64,000 nt of DNA from Burkholderiales bacterium (GCA_026399835.1 JAPLQE010000055.1:49784-113783); one strand, 5' to 3'; shown: positions 37,350-49,664, counted from the stretch's first letter. Numbers and translations are program-made. The notes: generated by a model from the sequence alone, not told the origin.

Positions 37350-38486
37350 ATGGCGCCCAGCGACGCGAAAACCGCGGATTATATGTCCCAGGGCCCTCAA
37401 GACGACGCGCCGGCGAGAGCCCGCCGCCAGACCGAGGGCGGACTGGCGCCGATCATCCCGGACACCTGCAACCTCGGCATCGTGCTGCGCACGCTGGTGC
37501 CGCTGAACGCGCTGGGCGTCCTGGTGGCGATCGCCTCTACCGGGGGGCCGGTCGAGGCGGCCAACCGGTTCCTGTCGATGGCGGTGATCCTCGAGCCGGT
37601 GGTGCTCGGCTCGCTGCTGCTGCTGTGCCCGTTGCGCCGGCTGGCCAACGGTCTGCCGATCCGCTGGCAGTGGGCGACCGTCCTCGGCGTGCCGGCCTTG
37701 CTGGCCATCGGCGCGGCCATCGTCGTGCAGCGCTTCGCAGCCCCGGATCTGGGGGCCGACGAGGTCGCCTGGTGGGTCGGCAGCCGGGGCGTGGTCGCCG
37801 CTGTCACCGCCTGGGCCTTCGTCGGCTACTTCCGGCTGCGCGCCCGGGCGTTCTCGCCTTCATTCTCCGAGGCCCGCCTGCAGGCCCTGCAGGCACGGAT
37901 CCGGCCGCACTTCCTCTTCAACAGCCTGAACGCGGTCCTCGGGCTGATGCGCAGCGACCCGCGGCGCGCCGAAACCACGCTCGAGAACCTCGCCGACCTG
38001 TTCCGGGTGTTCATGCGCGACGCGCGCGAACTGGTGCCGATGGACGACGAGATCGTCACCTGCAAGGAGTACCTCGCGATCGAGCAGCTGCGGCTCGGCG
38101 AACGGCTGCAGGTGATCTGGCACCTCGACGAGATGCCGGGCGACGCGTTGCTGCCGGGTCTATTGCTGCAACCGCTGATCGAAAATGCCGTTCATCACGG
38201 GATCGAGCCGAGCTCGGAGACCGGTACCATTGAAATCGTCGTCTCGCGTCCGGGCGAGCGCGTCCGGGTCGAGATCGTCAATCCCCTCGCACCTACGCCT
38301 CCTGTGCGACCCGGAAACCAGATGGCACTTTCCAACGTGCGGGAGCGGCTGATGCTGCTGTACGATATGGAAGCCGAGCTCAAGACCGGCGTGGACGACG
38401 GCCGGTTCAGGGTCCTTCTCGAGTTCCCCTACAGAAAAGAAAGACGACGCCGCGATGTCCGACGCTACTTCGATCCTGATCGTTGA
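37350..38486 (+). CDS. LytS/AlgZ-type sensor histidine kinase
   Basis: The 378-residue protein (from ATG 37350; ATG 37383 is an alternative) has about four transmembrane helices between residues 45 and 160. A His_kinase domain follows with phospho-acceptor His187 in [12 protein letters not shown] and the ATP-binding N-box [12 protein letters not shown]. It lacks the usual HisKA dimerisation domain, as is normal for LytS/AlgZ kinases. The last 32 bp overlap the start of the response-regulator gene. In pseudomonads the homologue AlgZ (FimS) controls alginate and twitching. Whether that holds here is not shown. Confidence 0.87.
   Translation: MAPSDAKTADYMSQGPQDDAPARARRQTEGGLAPIIPDTCNLGIVLRTLVPLNALGVLVAIASTGGPVEAANRFLSMAVILEPVVLGSLLLLCPLRRLANGLPIRWQWATVLGVPALLAIGAAIVVQRFAAPDLGADEVAWWVGSRGVVAAVTAWAFVGYFRLRARAFSPSFSEARLQALQARIRPHFLFNSLNAVLGLMRSDPRRAETTLENLADLFRVFMRDARELVPMDDEIVTCKEYLAIEQLRLGERLQVIWHLDEMPGDALLPGLLLQPLIENAVHHGIEPSSETGTIEIVVSRPGERVRVEIVNPLAPTPPVRPGNQMALSNVRERLMLLYDMEAELKTGVDDGRFRVLLEFPYRKERRRRDVRRYFDPDR
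37378..37383 (-). promoter_or_regulatory. argH: Putative -10 box for argH
   Basis: On the minus strand these bases read TATAAT, about 40 bp before the argH start. The element lies inside the 5' end of the divergent kinase gene. The -35 region is poor, so the call rests on the -10 match and position. Confidence 0.35.
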
Positions 38487-39261
38487 CGATGAGGCCCCGG
38501 CGCGCGCGCGACTGCGCGAAGTGCTGGCCGATCTCTCGCCCGAGTTTCCCCACCGCATCGTTGGCGAAGCTGCCAACGCCCCCGAGGCGCTCGCGCAGAT
38601 CGAGTCGCAGCGGCCGCAGATCGTGCTGATGGACGTCCAGATGCCGGGCATGACCGGCATCGAGCTGGCGCGCCACATCTCGGCCCGGGCCGGGGAGGGC
38701 GACCAGGACGATCCCAAGCCGATGCCGCTGGTGATCTTCGTGACCGCCTTCGACGAGTTCGCGGTCGAGGCCTTCGAGGTCAACGCGCTCGACTACCTGC
38801 TCAAGCCGGTGCGCGCGCAGCGGCTGCTGGGTGCACTCAAGCGGGCGCAGACGCTGCTGCCGGCCGAGCACCTCGAGGCGATCGACCAGCTGGTCAAGGC
38901 CACCAACACGCGGCGCCGGCACCTGTCGGTGCACGAGCGCGGTCGCGTGATCCTGGTGCCGCTCGAGCAGGTGCTCTACCTGAAGGCCGAGCTCAAGTAC
39001 ATCACCGTGCGCACGCGTGAGCGCGAGTTCCTGATCGAGGAATCGCTGACCTCCCTCGAGGAGGAGTTCAAGGATCGCTTCGTGCGCATCCACCGCAACG
39101 CGCTGGTGGCGCGTCCGTCGATCGCCGGTTTCGAGCGCGTGACGCCGACCGGCGAGGGCGAGGCGGGCGATCCGTACTGGCAGGTGGTGCTGCGCGAGGT
39201 GCCCGAGAAGCTGCCCGTCAGCCGCCGGCAGTGGTCGATCGTCAAGGGCCTGGTGAGCTGA
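38455..39261 (+). CDS. algR: LytTR-family response regulator (AlgR-like)
   Basis: The 268-residue regulator has an N-terminal receiver domain with acidic pocket D11/D12, phospho-acceptor Asp60 ([12 protein letters not shown]) and Lys in [11 protein letters not shown]-terminal LytTR DNA-binding domain follows ([25 protein letters not shown]). The gene starts inside the kinase gene and ends 2 bp before the hemC start, so kinase, regulator and heme genes are probably one transcript. The symbol is given by similarity and neighbourhood. Confidence 0.88.
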   Translation: MSDATSILIVDDEAPARARLREVLADLSPEFPHRIVGEAANAPEALAQIESQRPQIVLMDVQMPGMTGIELARHISARAGEGDQDDPKPMPLVIFVTAFDEFAVEAFEVNALDYLLKPVRAQRLLGALKRAQTLLPAEHLEAIDQLVKATNTRRRHLSVHERGRVILVPLEQVLYLKAELKYITVRTREREFLIEESLTSLEEEFKDRFVRIHRNALVARPSIAGFERVTPTGEGEAGDPYWQVVLREVPEKLPVSRRQWSIVKGLVS

Positions 39262-39263
39262 GC

Positions 39264-40235
39264 GTGTCCTCGGTTCCTGCATCGGCGGCCGCCGCCCCCC
39301 CGGCTCCGGCCCGCCTTGTCATCGCCACGAGAGAGAGCCGCCTCGCCCTCTGGCAGGCGCATCACGTCCGCGACCGGCTCCGCGAGCTGTATCCCGCCTG
39401 CAGCGTCGAGCTGCTCGGCATGACCACCGTTGGCGATCAGGTCCTCGACCGCTCGCTGAACGAGATCGGCGGCAAGGGCCTGTTCACGAAGGAGCTCGAG
39501 GTGGCGCTGGCCGACGGCCGGGCCGACCTCGCGGTCCATTCGCTGAAGGACGTGCCGATGGAGCTGCCCGAGGGCTTCGAGCTCGCGGCGGTGATGCGGC
39601 GCGAGGACCCTCGCGATGCCTTCGTGTCGGTCCGCTTCGCCACGTTCGACGCGCTGCCCCAGGGCGCGAAGGTCGGCACCTCGAGCCTGCGGCGCGCCGC
39701 GCAGCTGAGCGAGCAGCGCCCCGACCTCCAGATCCTGCCGCTGCGCGGCAATCTCGATACCAGGCTCGGCAAGCTCGATCGCGGCGAGTACGACGCCATC
39801 ATCCTGGCCGCAGCCGGGCTCAAGCGGCTCGGGCTCGCCGAGCGGATTCGCGAGATCCTGCCGCCGACGGCCAGCCTGCCGGCGCCCGGGCAGGGCGCGC
39901 TCGGCATCGAGGTGCTGTCCAGCCGGCCCGAGGTGCGCGCCTGTCTCGCGCCGCTGGCCGATCGCCGCACCTGGCTCGAAGTCACCGCCGAGCGCTCGGT
40001 GTCCCGCGCGCTGGGGGGCAGCTGCCGCATCCCGCTCGCCGCGTATGCAGTGGTCCAGCCCGACGGCCGGCTCAAGCTCGAGGCGCTGCTCGCCACCGAC
40101 GGCCGCGTGCGCCGCTCGGCGGTCCACACGCCGTCGCCGGTCGACGCTGCCCGTGGCCCAGGCCGCGAGGGTGAGGGGGCGGACTACGATGCCGCCGAGG
40201 CCCTCGGCGAGCGCGCGGCGATCGGGCTGCGCTGA
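39264..40235 (+). CDS. hemC: Porphobilinogen deaminase (hydroxymethylbilane synthase)
   Basis: The 323-residue enzyme joins four porphobilinogen molecules to hydroxymethylbilane in heme synthesis. The dipyrromethane cofactor is attached to Cys254 in [12 protein letters not shown]. Conserved [23 protein letters not shown] and VHSLKDVP motifs are present. GTG 39264 is chosen as start, 2 bp after algR. A short Ala/Pro-rich N-terminal leader of about 15 residues precedes the enzyme core. Confidence 0.96.
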   Translation: MSSVPASAAAAPPAPARLVIATRESRLALWQAHHVRDRLRELYPACSVELLGMTTVGDQVLDRSLNEIGGKGLFTKELEVALADGRADLAVHSLKDVPMELPEGFELAAVMRREDPRDAFVSVRFATFDALPQGAKVGTSSLRRAAQLSEQRPDLQILPLRGNLDTRLGKLDRGEYDAIILAAAGLKRLGLAERIREILPPTASLPAPGQGALGIEVLSSRPEVRACLAPLADRRTWLEVTAERSVSRALGGSCRIPLAAYAVVQPDGRLKLEALLATDGRVRRSAVHTPSPVDAARGPGREGEGADYDAAEALGERAAIGLR

Positions 40236-40303
40236 GCCATCGGCGGCCGCCTGCGGCTGACTGGCCGCGGGCGGCCGCCGCGGCGCGCACCGCCCACCGC
40301 ATC

Positions 40304-41086
40304 ATGAACCGTCCCTCGGTCGTGCTCACCCAGCCCGCGCAGCGGGCGGGTGTGCTCGCCGAGTCGCTGCGCGCCCGTGGCGTCGATCTGGTGTGCTGGC
40401 CGATGACCTCGATCGGCGAGGTGCCCGGTCTCGATTGGCCGGCGCTGTCCGCCACGCTCGCCGGTTGCCGCTGGGTCCTGCTCCCGAGTCCCGGTGCGAT
40501 CGACGTGGTGATGGGCGCGCTCTCGCAGCGTGAGCTCGGCTGGCCGGCTGCAGTCGGGGTCGGCGTGATCGGCCCGGGCAGCCGGGAGGCGCTGGAGCGC
40601 TGGCGGGGCCGCCTGGCCGGGCTGCATGCCGTGCAGGTGCTGGAGCCGCGGCGGGCCCCGCACGATGCGGATGCGCTGCTCGCCGAACCCGAGCTTGCGT
40701 CGCTGTCGGGCGTCGACGTCGCGGTGTTGCGGCGCGCCGACGGTCGCGAGGCCTGGCTGCAGACGCTGCGCGACCGCGGGGCGCGGCTGCACGCGGTCAG
40801 TGTCTACACCGCGGGCGACGCGGTGCCGCCGCCCGATGCCGAGCACTGGATCGCGGCTCGGGCCGCCCGTGATGCGCCGCTCGCGTTCTCCGTGGCGAGC
40901 GCCGACGCGGGGGCGCGACTGGGGCGCTTCGTCGACGGGCTCGCCTGCGCCGGCTGGGCGCGCGGCCGGCCGGTGCTCACCCAGCATCCGCGGATTGCCG
41001 AGGCCCTCGTCCGACAGGGCTGGCGCCGCGTCGAGCGGCATCCGCCGGGCGCGGATGGCCTGGCTGCCGCGATAGAATCGATATAG
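40304..41086 (+). CDS. hemD: Uroporphyrinogen-III synthase
   Basis: The 260-residue protein begins MNRPSVVLTQPAQRAGVLAE and has the weakly conserved two-domain HemD fold. It closes hydroxymethylbilane with inversion of ring D. HemD sequences are poorly conserved, so the call rests on overall pattern plus position between hemC and hemX. It lies 68 bp after hemC and 11 bp before hemX. Confidence 0.88.
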   Translation: MNRPSVVLTQPAQRAGVLAESLRARGVDLVCWPMTSIGEVPGLDWPALSATLAGCRWVLLPSPGAIDVVMGALSQRELGWPAAVGVGVIGPGSREALERWRGRLAGLHAVQVLEPRRAPHDADALLAEPELASLSGVDVAVLRRADGREAWLQTLRDRGARLHAVSVYTAGDAVPPPDAEHWIAARAARDAPLAFSVASADAGARLGRFVDGLACAGWARGRPVLTQHPRIAEALVRQGWRRVERHPPGADGLAAAIESI

Positions 41087-41097
41087 CCCGATCCACC

Positions 41098-42261
41098 ATG
41101 ACCACCGACCTCTCCCCGGCGACCGCGGCGTCGCCCGCCCGCGGCGCGGATGCCGCTTCCCAGACCGATGCGGTGAACGAACCGGTGTCGGGGGGCGGGC
41201 GTCGTGTGTCCGATCGGCCGTCCGCCGACGACCGGGCCCCGGCACGCGGCCGCGCCTTGCCCGTATGGGTGCTCGTGGGCGTGCTGGCGGTGCTCGTGCT
41301 CGCGGGCACCTGGTTCGTCCAGGACCGTATCGGGCGGGTCGAACGTGATCTCGCGCGCCGCCTGCAGGAGACCGAGCTGCGCGATGCGCAGCGCGAGCAG
41401 CAGATGAAGCTGCTGGCCGACACGCTGCGCGACGCCCAAGGCAAGACCGCGGTGCTCGAGGCTAAGCTCGCCGACTCCCTCGGGCAGCAGTCGCAGCTCC
41501 GGCAGCTGTACGACGAGATGGCGCGCACGCGCGGCGACCTGATGCTCGCCGACGTCGAGAACTCGATCATGATCGCCGCCCAGCAGCTGCAGCTCGGCGG
41601 CAACGTCCAGAGCGCGCTGCTCGCACTGACCGACGCCGAGCAGGTCCTCGCGCGCTCGAACCAGCCGTCGATGATCGGGTTGAGGCGCGTGCTGACCCGC
41701 GACATCGAGCGCCTGAAGTCGGTGCCGCTCGCCGACTTCGCGGCGGCGGTCAATCGGCTCGATGCGGTGATCGGCCTGATCGAGCAGATGCCGCTGCTCG
41801 CTGACCTTCAGATGTCGGGCTCGGCGACGCCTGCGGCGCGTCCCGACGTCTCCCAGCCGGGGTTGCGAGGGCTGCCGGAGCGGGTCGCGCGCACCGGACT
41901 GCAGGGCTGGGACGCCTTCGTCGCGGAGCTCCGCACGCTGGTGCGCGTGCAGCGCGTCGACCAGCCCGAGGCCTTGCTGATGTCGCCGGACCAGCGCTTC
42001 TTCGTGCGCGAGTCGCTGCGTCTGCAGCTGCTCAACGCGCGGCTGAACCTGCTGGCCCGCAACGAGGCGCTGTTTCGCGCCGACCTCGCCCGGGCGACCG
42101 CGGCCATCGGCAAGTGGTTCGACGGCCAGCACCGCTCGGTGGTCTCCGCGCTGGGCGCGCTGAGCCAGCTCCAGGCCACGCGCCTCGCGGTCGACCTGCC
42201 GTCGCTCGCCGAGAGCATCGCAGCGGTCCGTGCCGCGCGCGCCGCCAGCGACGCGAGGTAG
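41098..42261 (+). CDS. hemX: HemX-like membrane protein
   Basis: The 387-residue protein has a disordered cytoplasmic N-terminus of about 50 residues, one transmembrane segment at 54-74 and a coiled coil (about 78-130). A helical periplasmic domain follows, with NSIMIAAQQLQLGGNVQSALLALTDAEQVLAR. Although often annotated as uroporphyrinogen-III C-methyltransferase, it has no methyltransferase fold. It probably acts as an accessory factor with HemY. It is 5 bp before hemY. Confidence 0.88.
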   Translation: MTTDLSPATAASPARGADAASQTDAVNEPVSGGGRRVSDRPSADDRAPARGRALPVWVLVGVLAVLVLAGTWFVQDRIGRVERDLARRLQETELRDAQREQQMKLLADTLRDAQGKTAVLEAKLADSLGQQSQLRQLYDEMARTRGDLMLADVENSIMIAAQQLQLGGNVQSALLALTDAEQVLARSNQPSMIGLRRVLTRDIERLKSVPLADFAAAVNRLDAVIGLIEQMPLLADLQMSGSATPAARPDVSQPGLRGLPERVARTGLQGWDAFVAELRTLVRVQRVDQPEALLMSPDQRFFVRESLRLQLLNARLNLLARNEALFRADLARATAAIGKWFDGQHRSVVSALGALSQLQATRLAVDLPSLAESIAAVRAARAASDAR

Positions 42262-42266
42262 GGGCG

Positions 42267-43436
42267 ATGCGCTGGATGGTCTGGCTGCTGGTGGCGTTCG
42301 CGGCCGCCGTCGGGCTGGCGCTGCTGATGCGCTTCAACCACGGCAACGTGGCCGTCCTGTGGCCACCGTACCGGATCGAGATCTCTGTGAACCTCGCCCT
42401 GGCCCTGCTGTTGGCCGTGTTCGGTGCGCTGCACCTGCTGCTGGTCGGCACGGCGCGTGCATTGCGGCTGCCGCAGCGGGTGCGCGAATACCGTGCGCGT
42501 CGGCAGCAGGACACCGCGGTCGCCGCGCTGCGCGACAGCGTGCTGGCGTTCTTCGAAGGTCGGCATGCGCGGGTCGAGCGGCATGCGCTGCTGGCCCAGG
42601 CGTCGGTGGCCACGGCGGCACCGGCGGCGCTGCTCGCGGCGCGCTCGGCACAGCGCATGCAGGAGCAGTCGCGCCGCGACCGCTGGCTGCAGGAGGCGCA
42701 GGGTGACGTCGGCGCCAGCAATGCGCTCCTGATGACTCAGGCCGAACTGGCCGTCGAGGACCGGCGCACGCAGGAGGCGATCGAGATCGTCGAGCGGATG
42801 CATGCGCGCGGTGCCCGCCACATCGTCTCGCTGCGCACCGCATTGCGCGCCTACGAGCAGGCCGAGCGCTGGGACGACGTGCTGCGCACGCTGCGGCTGG
42901 TCGAGAAGCGCGACGCGCTGCACCCGGCCGCGGTGCGCCGGCTGCGCGACAAGGCCTATGGCGAGCTGGTGGCACGCAAGGGCGGCGACCCGGTGGCGTT
43001 GCGCGAGCTCTGGCGCTCGCTGCGGGCCGACGAGCGCGCCCAACCCGAGCTGGCTTCGCAGACCGCGGCGGCGCTCGCCGACGCGGGCGCCGACGACGAC
43101 GCACGCCGCATCGTCGAGCAGGCGCTCGACGCGGGCTTCGCGGAGTCGCTGCCCGCGGTCTACGCGCGGGTCGGTGGGCTGGCGCTGCGCGACCGGCTGG
43201 AGCGACTCGAGGGCTGGCGCTCGCGCTATGGCGACGAGCCGGCGCTGCTGCTCGCGCTCGGGCGGCTGTGCACCGCCGAGAAGCTGTGGGGCAAGGCCGA
43301 GGACTACCTGAAGCTCGCGACGCGCGGGCAGCCGACGGTCGCCGGGTTGAGCGCGCTCGGGGAGCTGTACGAGACGCTCGGCAGGGGGGAGGAGGCGGGG
43401 CGGGTGTTTCGGGAGGCGGTTAGGCTGGCGGTTTAG
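42267..43436 (+). CDS. hemY: HemY-like TPR membrane protein
   Basis: The 389-residue protein has two N-terminal transmembrane segments (about residues 2-22 and 42-62) and then TPR-like helices (KLWGKAEDYLKLATRGQP and neighbours). This is the proteobacterial HemY_N family, unrelated to the protoporphyrinogen oxidase called HemY in Bacillus. It starts at ATG 42267 behind GGGG. It is the last gene of the hem cluster and convergent with the aldehyde dehydrogenase gene. Confidence 0.9.
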   Translation: MRWMVWLLVAFAAAVGLALLMRFNHGNVAVLWPPYRIEISVNLALALLLAVFGALHLLLVGTARALRLPQRVREYRARRQQDTAVAALRDSVLAFFEGRHARVERHALLAQASVATAAPAALLAARSAQRMQEQSRRDRWLQEAQGDVGASNALLMTQAELAVEDRRTQEAIEIVERMHARGARHIVSLRTALRAYEQAERWDDVLRTLRLVEKRDALHPAAVRRLRDKAYGELVARKGGDPVALRELWRSLRADERAQPELASQTAAALADAGADDDARRIVEQALDAGFAESLPAVYARVGGLALRDRLERLEGWRSRYGDEPALLLALGRLCTAEKLWGKAEDYLKLATRGQPTVAGLSALGELYETLGRGEEAGRVFREAVRLAV

Positions 43437-43501
43437 GTCCAGCCGGCTCCCGCCGGATTCCCGTTCTGGACGCACCAGTGCGCCGCTTGGCAGCAGCGCC
43501 C

Positions 43502-43540
43502 GCTGATCCTGCGGCGGGCAGTGCCCGCCGCAGGATCAGC
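43502..43540. terminator. Long perfect inverted repeat between hemY and aldehyde dehydrogenase gene
   Basis: Two 19-base arms (43502-43520 and 43522-43540) are exact reverse complements around one base. It would make a very stable hairpin that includes the stop codon of the minus-strand aldehyde dehydrogenase gene. No T-run follows on either strand, so it may be a bidirectional structural terminator or an RNA-end stabiliser. Confidence 0.5.
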
Positions 43541-44987
43541 CGTGCCGAATCGCCACCGTCTTGAGGGTGGTGAACGCGTACAGCGCCTCGAAGCCCTTCT
43601 CGCGCCCGTGACCGCTGGCCTTCACGCCACCGAAGGGCAGTTCGACGCCGCCGCCCGCGCCGTAGTTGTTGATGAACACCTGCCCGCAATGCAACTTGCG
43701 AGCGAGCCGCATCTGGCGTGCGCCGTCGCGGGTCCAGACCCCGGCGACCAGGCCGTACTGCGTGCCGTTGGCCGAAGCCAGCGCCTCTTCCTCGTCGTCG
43801 AAGGGCTGCAGCGCGAGCACCGGGCCGAACACCTCCTCCTGCCACAGGCGGTGAGCACTCGGCACGTCGCGCAGCAGCACCGGTGCCTGGTAGAAGCCGT
43901 CGCCCGGCGCCTCGTCGACGATCTCGCCCTGGGCCATCATCTCGATGCCCCCGGACTGCGCATCCGACAGGAAGTCCCAGACCCGCTGCTGCTGCTTGCG
44001 GTTCACCAGCGGCCCGAGGTCGAGGTCCATCGCCGCGGGGCCGGCGCGCAGCGCGGCGAAGCGCGCCGCCAGGCGCTCGAGCAGCGGCTCGTACAGCGGG
44101 CGCTCGACCAGCACGCGGCTGCCCGCCGAGCAGGTCTGCCCGCAGTTCTGCACGATCGCGTTGACCAGCACCGGCAGCGCGGCCTCGATGTCGGCATCCG
44201 CGAACACCAGCTGCGGTGACTTGCCGCCGAGCTCGAGCGTGACCGGGCAGTGGTGGCCGGCGGCCGCGATCGCGACGCGCTTGCCCGTCTCGGTCGAACC
44301 GGTGAACGAGATGTGGTCGATGCCGGGATGCTCGGCGAGCGCTTGCCCGGCCTCGGGACCGAGCCCAGTGACGATGTTCAGCGCGCCGGCCGGAAACCCG
44401 ACCGCGGCCGCGAGCGAGGCGACCCGCAGCAGCGACAGGCAGGCATCCTCGGCGGGCTTGACCACGCAGGTGTTGCCGGCCGCGAGCGAGGCGCCGACCG
44501 AGCGACCGAAGATCTGCATCGGGTAGTTCCAAGGCACGATGTGCCCGGTCACACCGTGCGGCTCGCGGATCGTGAGGACGGTGTAGCCGTCCTGATAGGG
44601 GATCGTCGTGCCGTGCAGCTTGTCGGCCGCGCCCGCATAGAACTCGAAGTAGCGCGCCAGCGCGACGGCATCGGCACGGGCCTGCTTGAGCGGCTTGCCG
44701 GTGTCCTGCGACTCGAGCTGCGCGAGCTCGTCGACATGGGCCTCGACCGCGTCCGCCCAGCGGCGCAGCAGCCGACCGCGGTCCACCGCCGACAGGCGTC
44801 CCCAGCCGCCGGCGTACGCGACGCGCGCCGACGCCACCGCACGATCGACGTCGGCGGCGTCGCCGCGGGCAATCTGCGCGAACACCGCGCCGCTCGACGG
44901 ATCGATGACCGGCAGCGACTCGCCGCTGCGGGCCGGCACCGACTCGTTGCCGATGAAGTGAACGAAGCGCATGGGTTCGAGCAGCAT
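43536..44987 (-). CDS. NAD(P)-dependent aldehyde dehydrogenase
   Basis: The 483-residue enzyme has catalytic Cys286 (NCGQTCSAGS), general base Glu252 (VTLELGGKSP), the oxyanion Asn in VPWNYP and the cofactor loop FTGSTETGKRV. It resembles broad-range betaine/gamma-aminobutyraldehyde-type dehydrogenases; the substrate cannot be decided. The start at ATG 44987 is 6 codons before a second Met. The gene stands alone, divergent from ppa by 176 bp. Confidence 0.93.
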   Translation of the reverse strand: MLLEPMRFVHFIGNESVPARSGESLPVIDPSSGAVFAQIARGDAADVDRAVASARVAYAGGWGRLSAVDRGRLLRRWADAVEAHVDELAQLESQDTGKPLKQARADAVALARYFEFYAGAADKLHGTTIPYQDGYTVLTIREPHGVTGHIVPWNYPMQIFGRSVGASLAAGNTCVVKPAEDACLSLLRVASLAAAVGFPAGALNIVTGLGPEAGQALAEHPGIDHISFTGSTETGKRVAIAAAGHHCPVTLELGGKSPQLVFADADIEAALPVLVNAIVQNCGQTCSAGSRVLVERPLYEPLLERLAARFAALRAGPAAMDLDLGPLVNRKQQQRVWDFLSDAQSGGIEMMAQGEIVDEAPGDGFYQAPVLLRDVPSAHRLWQEEVFGPVLALQPFDDEEEALASANGTQYGLVAGVWTRDGARQMRLARKLHCGQVFINNYGAGGGVELPFGGVKASGHGREKGFEALYAFTTLKTVAIRHG

Positions 44988-45111
44988 GGCGGGGCTCCGG
45001 TGCGCGCGGCCGGCCCGGGCCGCGGTCGAATCGAGGTGGGATTCCAGGGACGGCGACGATTATCCGCGATCGAGCCCCGACGGCCGGTGTGCTGCACTGC
45101 AGCATCACCGT

Positions 45112-45117
45112 TACAAT
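45112..45117 (+). promoter_or_regulatory. ppa: Putative -10 box for ppa
   Basis: TACAAT lies 46 bp before the ppa start in the 176-bp gap between divergent genes. No convincing -35 box is seen at the right distance. Confidence 0.35.
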
Positions 45118-45163
45118 ATCGGAAAGCCCCCTCTAGCCATCGAACCCTCCGAGACTCCCTGCC

Positions 45164-45712
45164 ATGAACCTCGATCGCGTCGGCTCCGGCCGCGACATCC
45201 CGAACGACTTCAACGTCATCATCGAGATCCCGATGAACGCGGATCCGATCAAGTACGAGGTCGACAAGGAGACCGGAGCGCTCTTCGTCGACCGCTTCAT
45301 GATGACGTCGATGCACTACCCGTGTAACTACGGGTACATCCCGCACACCATTGCCGACGACGGCGATCCGGTCGACGTGCTGGTGATCACGCCTTACCCG
45401 ATCGCGGTCGGCGCCGTCATCCGCTGCCGCGTGCTGGGCGTGCTGAAGATGACCGACGAGGCCGGCGGCGACTCCAAGCTCCTCGCGGTGCCGATCGACA
45501 AGGTCCTGCCGATCTACTCGCACTGGAAGAAGCACGACGACCTGAACCCGATCCGCCTGCAGCAGATCCAGCACTTCTTCGAGCACTACAAGGACCTCGA
45601 GCCCGGCAAGTGGGTGAAGGTCATCGGCTGGGGCGGCCCGGACGAGGCGGCCGCCGAGATCGTCGACGGCCTGAACCGCTTCAAGGGCATGTCAGACAAG
45701 CCGAAGTTCTGA
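45164..45712 (+). CDS. ppa: Inorganic pyrophosphatase, family I
   Basis: The 182-residue soluble Mg-dependent enzyme hydrolyses pyrophosphate from biosynthesis. The metal-binding signature [10 protein letters not shown] is intact, with [13 protein letters not shown] before it and [11 protein letters not shown] after it. Length is normal for family I. It is convergent with the acetyltransferase-like gene downstream. Confidence 0.97.
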   Translation: MNLDRVGSGRDIPNDFNVIIEIPMNADPIKYEVDKETGALFVDRFMMTSMHYPCNYGYIPHTIADDGDPVDVLVITPYPIAVGAVIRCRVLGVLKMTDEAGGDSKLLAVPIDKVLPIYSHWKKHDDLNPIRLQQIQHFFEHYKDLEPGKWVKVIGWGGPDEAAAEIVDGLNRFKGMSDKPKF

Positions 45713-45731
45713 GCGCGCGGCGCTCGGCCGC

Positions 45732-46923
45732 TCAGTCGGCGTCGGGCGACGGCGCCAGCCCCGCCCGGCGCAGCGGCGAGCGCTCGTCGAGCTCGTCGAG
45801 GTAGGCGTCCACGCCGCCGGCCTCGCGCTCGAGAAACCGCTCCACCGCATCGGCGAACGCCGGGTGCGCGAGATGGTGGTACGAGCAGGTCGGTACCGGC
45901 AGGAACCCGCGGGCCATCTTGTGCTCGCCCTGCGCGCCGCCCTCGAAGCGGGCCACGCCCTGGGCGATCGCCCATTCGATCGGCGCGTAGTAGCTCGCCT
46001 CGAAGTGCAGGCACGGCACGTGTTCGATCGCGCCCCAGTAGCGGCCGTAGATCGCCTGTGAATCGCGCATCAGCAGGGCGGCCGCGATCGGCCGGCCCTC
46101 GCGCGAGGCCCGCGCCATCAGCAGCGCCTCGGGCATCGAGCGCGCGAGCTCGATGAAGAACGCGCGGTTCAGGTAGGGCGTGGAGTGGTGCTGCGCGTAG
46201 GTCGTGCGGTAGCAGCGTGCGAAGAACGTCCAGTCGGCCTCGGTGATCGCCGGCCCCTCGAGCATCGCCACCGTCACGCCCGCCTCGGCCACCTTGCGCC
46301 GTTCGGCGCGGATCTTCTTGCGCTTGGGCTGGGCGAGGGCGCCGAGATAGTCGTCGAAGTCCTTCCAGCCCGGGTTCGACCAATGGAACTGCACGCCGAG
46401 CCGGCGCATCAGGCCGGCCGCGGCGAGCGCCTGCGCATCGGCCTCGCGCGGAAAGAGCACATGCAGGGAGGACAGTCCGTGCGACTCGCATTCGGCGAGC
46501 AGCGCCTGCACCAGGGCCGCCCGGGCCGCGTCGTCCCGGGCCAGCAGTCGCGCGCCGGGCACTGGCGTGAACGGTATCGCGACCAGCGCCTTCGGGTAGT
46601 ACTCGAGCCCGTGGCGGCGGTAGGCGTCGGCCCAGGCCCAGTCGAACACGTACTCGCCGTAAGAATGGGCCTTCAGGTAGAGCGGCGCCGCACCGACCAG
46701 CGCGCCCGAGGCGTCCTCGATGCAGACGAAGTGCGGATGCCAGCCGGTGTCGTCGCCGACGCAGCCTGCCGTCTGCAGCGCTGCCAGGAAGGCGTGGCGC
46801 ACGAACGGCCCCGGGCCGGCGTCGCCGGCGAGGGCATCCCACGTCGCCGCACTCAGGGTGCGGATGTCGGCCACGATGCGCGTGCGATAATCGCCGGCCC
46901 GCGCCGCCCCTGCTTTGCCGCTC

Positions 46924-46925
<2 letters not shown>
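45732..46925 (-). CDS. GNAT/FemAB-like acyltransferase (PF04339 type)
   Basis: The 397-residue protein of the DUF482/peptidoglycan-recognition-like family has the tandem GNAT fold. Family blocks seen are GPFVRHAFLAALQTAGC, LYLKAHSYGEYVFDWAWADAY, AQPKRKKIRAERRKV and GAQGEHKMARGFLPV. The family is common in betaproteobacteria and its substrate is unknown. ATG 46925 is chosen; this codon shares bases with the divergent nadE start. ATG 46931 would extend it by two residues, and a GTG at 46874 is possible but loses conserved-looking residues. Confidence 0.85.
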
Positions 46926-48925
<2,000 letters not shown>

Positions 48926-48929
48926 CGCG

Positions 48930-49664
48930 ATGACCGGGCGCGGGCCCCGCAGCTATGTGCTGGTCCACGGCGCGTGGCACGGCGGATGGTGCTGGGCACG
49001 TGTCGCGCCCCGTCTCGTCGCCGCCGGCCACCGCGTCTTCGCGCCCTCGCTCACCGGTCTGGGCGATCGGGCCCACCTGTTTTCCGCGCAGGTGTCGCTG
49101 GCGACCCATGTCGAGGACGTGCTCGGCCTGATCGAGGCCGAGGAGCTGGGCGAGGGCCTCGTGCTGGTGGGTCACAGCTACGGCGGCAACGTGATCAGCG
49201 GCGTCGCCGACGTACTGCGCGAGCGCATCGCGCACTGCGTCTACCTGGATGCCGTGGTGCCGCAGCCCGGCGCCACGCGCTGGCGATGGGCCGACTTCAA
49301 CACGCCGGAGGATCGGCTGCTGAGGCTGGCCGGGGTCAAGGAGCATGGCGCCGGCGTCGCGCTGCCCGCGCCGCCCCCACAGGCCTTCGGGGTCACCGCG
49401 ATCGACGACGTGCGCTGGCTGCAGCGCCGGATGCGGCCGATGCCGCTCGGCACCTACCTGGGCGAGATCACGCTGTCGCAGGGCGGCAGCGACGGCCTGC
49501 CGCGCACCTACGTGGCGGCGGCCAATCCACCGTACCGCCCGATGCAGCCGGTCTACGACCGCGTGCGCACCGATCCGAGCTGGCGCTACCGGACGATCGA
49601 CACCGGCCATGACATGATGGTCACCGAGCCGGCGAGCCTCGCGAACCTGCTGCTGGACCTCTGA
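48930..49664 (+). CDS. Alpha/beta hydrolase
   Basis: The 244-residue hydrolase has the nucleophile elbow GHSYGG (Ser83), an N-terminal oxyanion motif HGAWHGGWCW and a C-terminal His in IDTGHDMM. It belongs to the esterase/hydroxynitrile-lyase-like branch often annotated as salicylate esterase-like. The substrate is unknown. It starts 4 bp after glnB. Its 3' end overlaps the convergent DUF4126 gene by 44 bp. Confidence 0.85.
   Translation: MTGRGPRSYVLVHGAWHGGWCWARVAPRLVAAGHRVFAPSLTGLGDRAHLFSAQVSLATHVEDVLGLIEAEELGEGLVLVGHSYGGNVISGVADVLRERIAHCVYLDAVVPQPGATRWRWADFNTPEDRLLRLAGVKEHGAGVALPAPPPQAFGVTAIDDVRWLQRRMRPMPLGTYLGEITLSQGGSDGLPRTYVAAANPPYRPMQPVYDRVRTDPSWRYRTIDTGHDMMVTEPASLANLLLDL

Noticed and set aside
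41098..42261. Uroporphyrinogen-III C-methyltransferase activity for HemX
   Set aside because: There is no SAM-methyltransferase fold; the annotation is inherited from a gene-name confusion.
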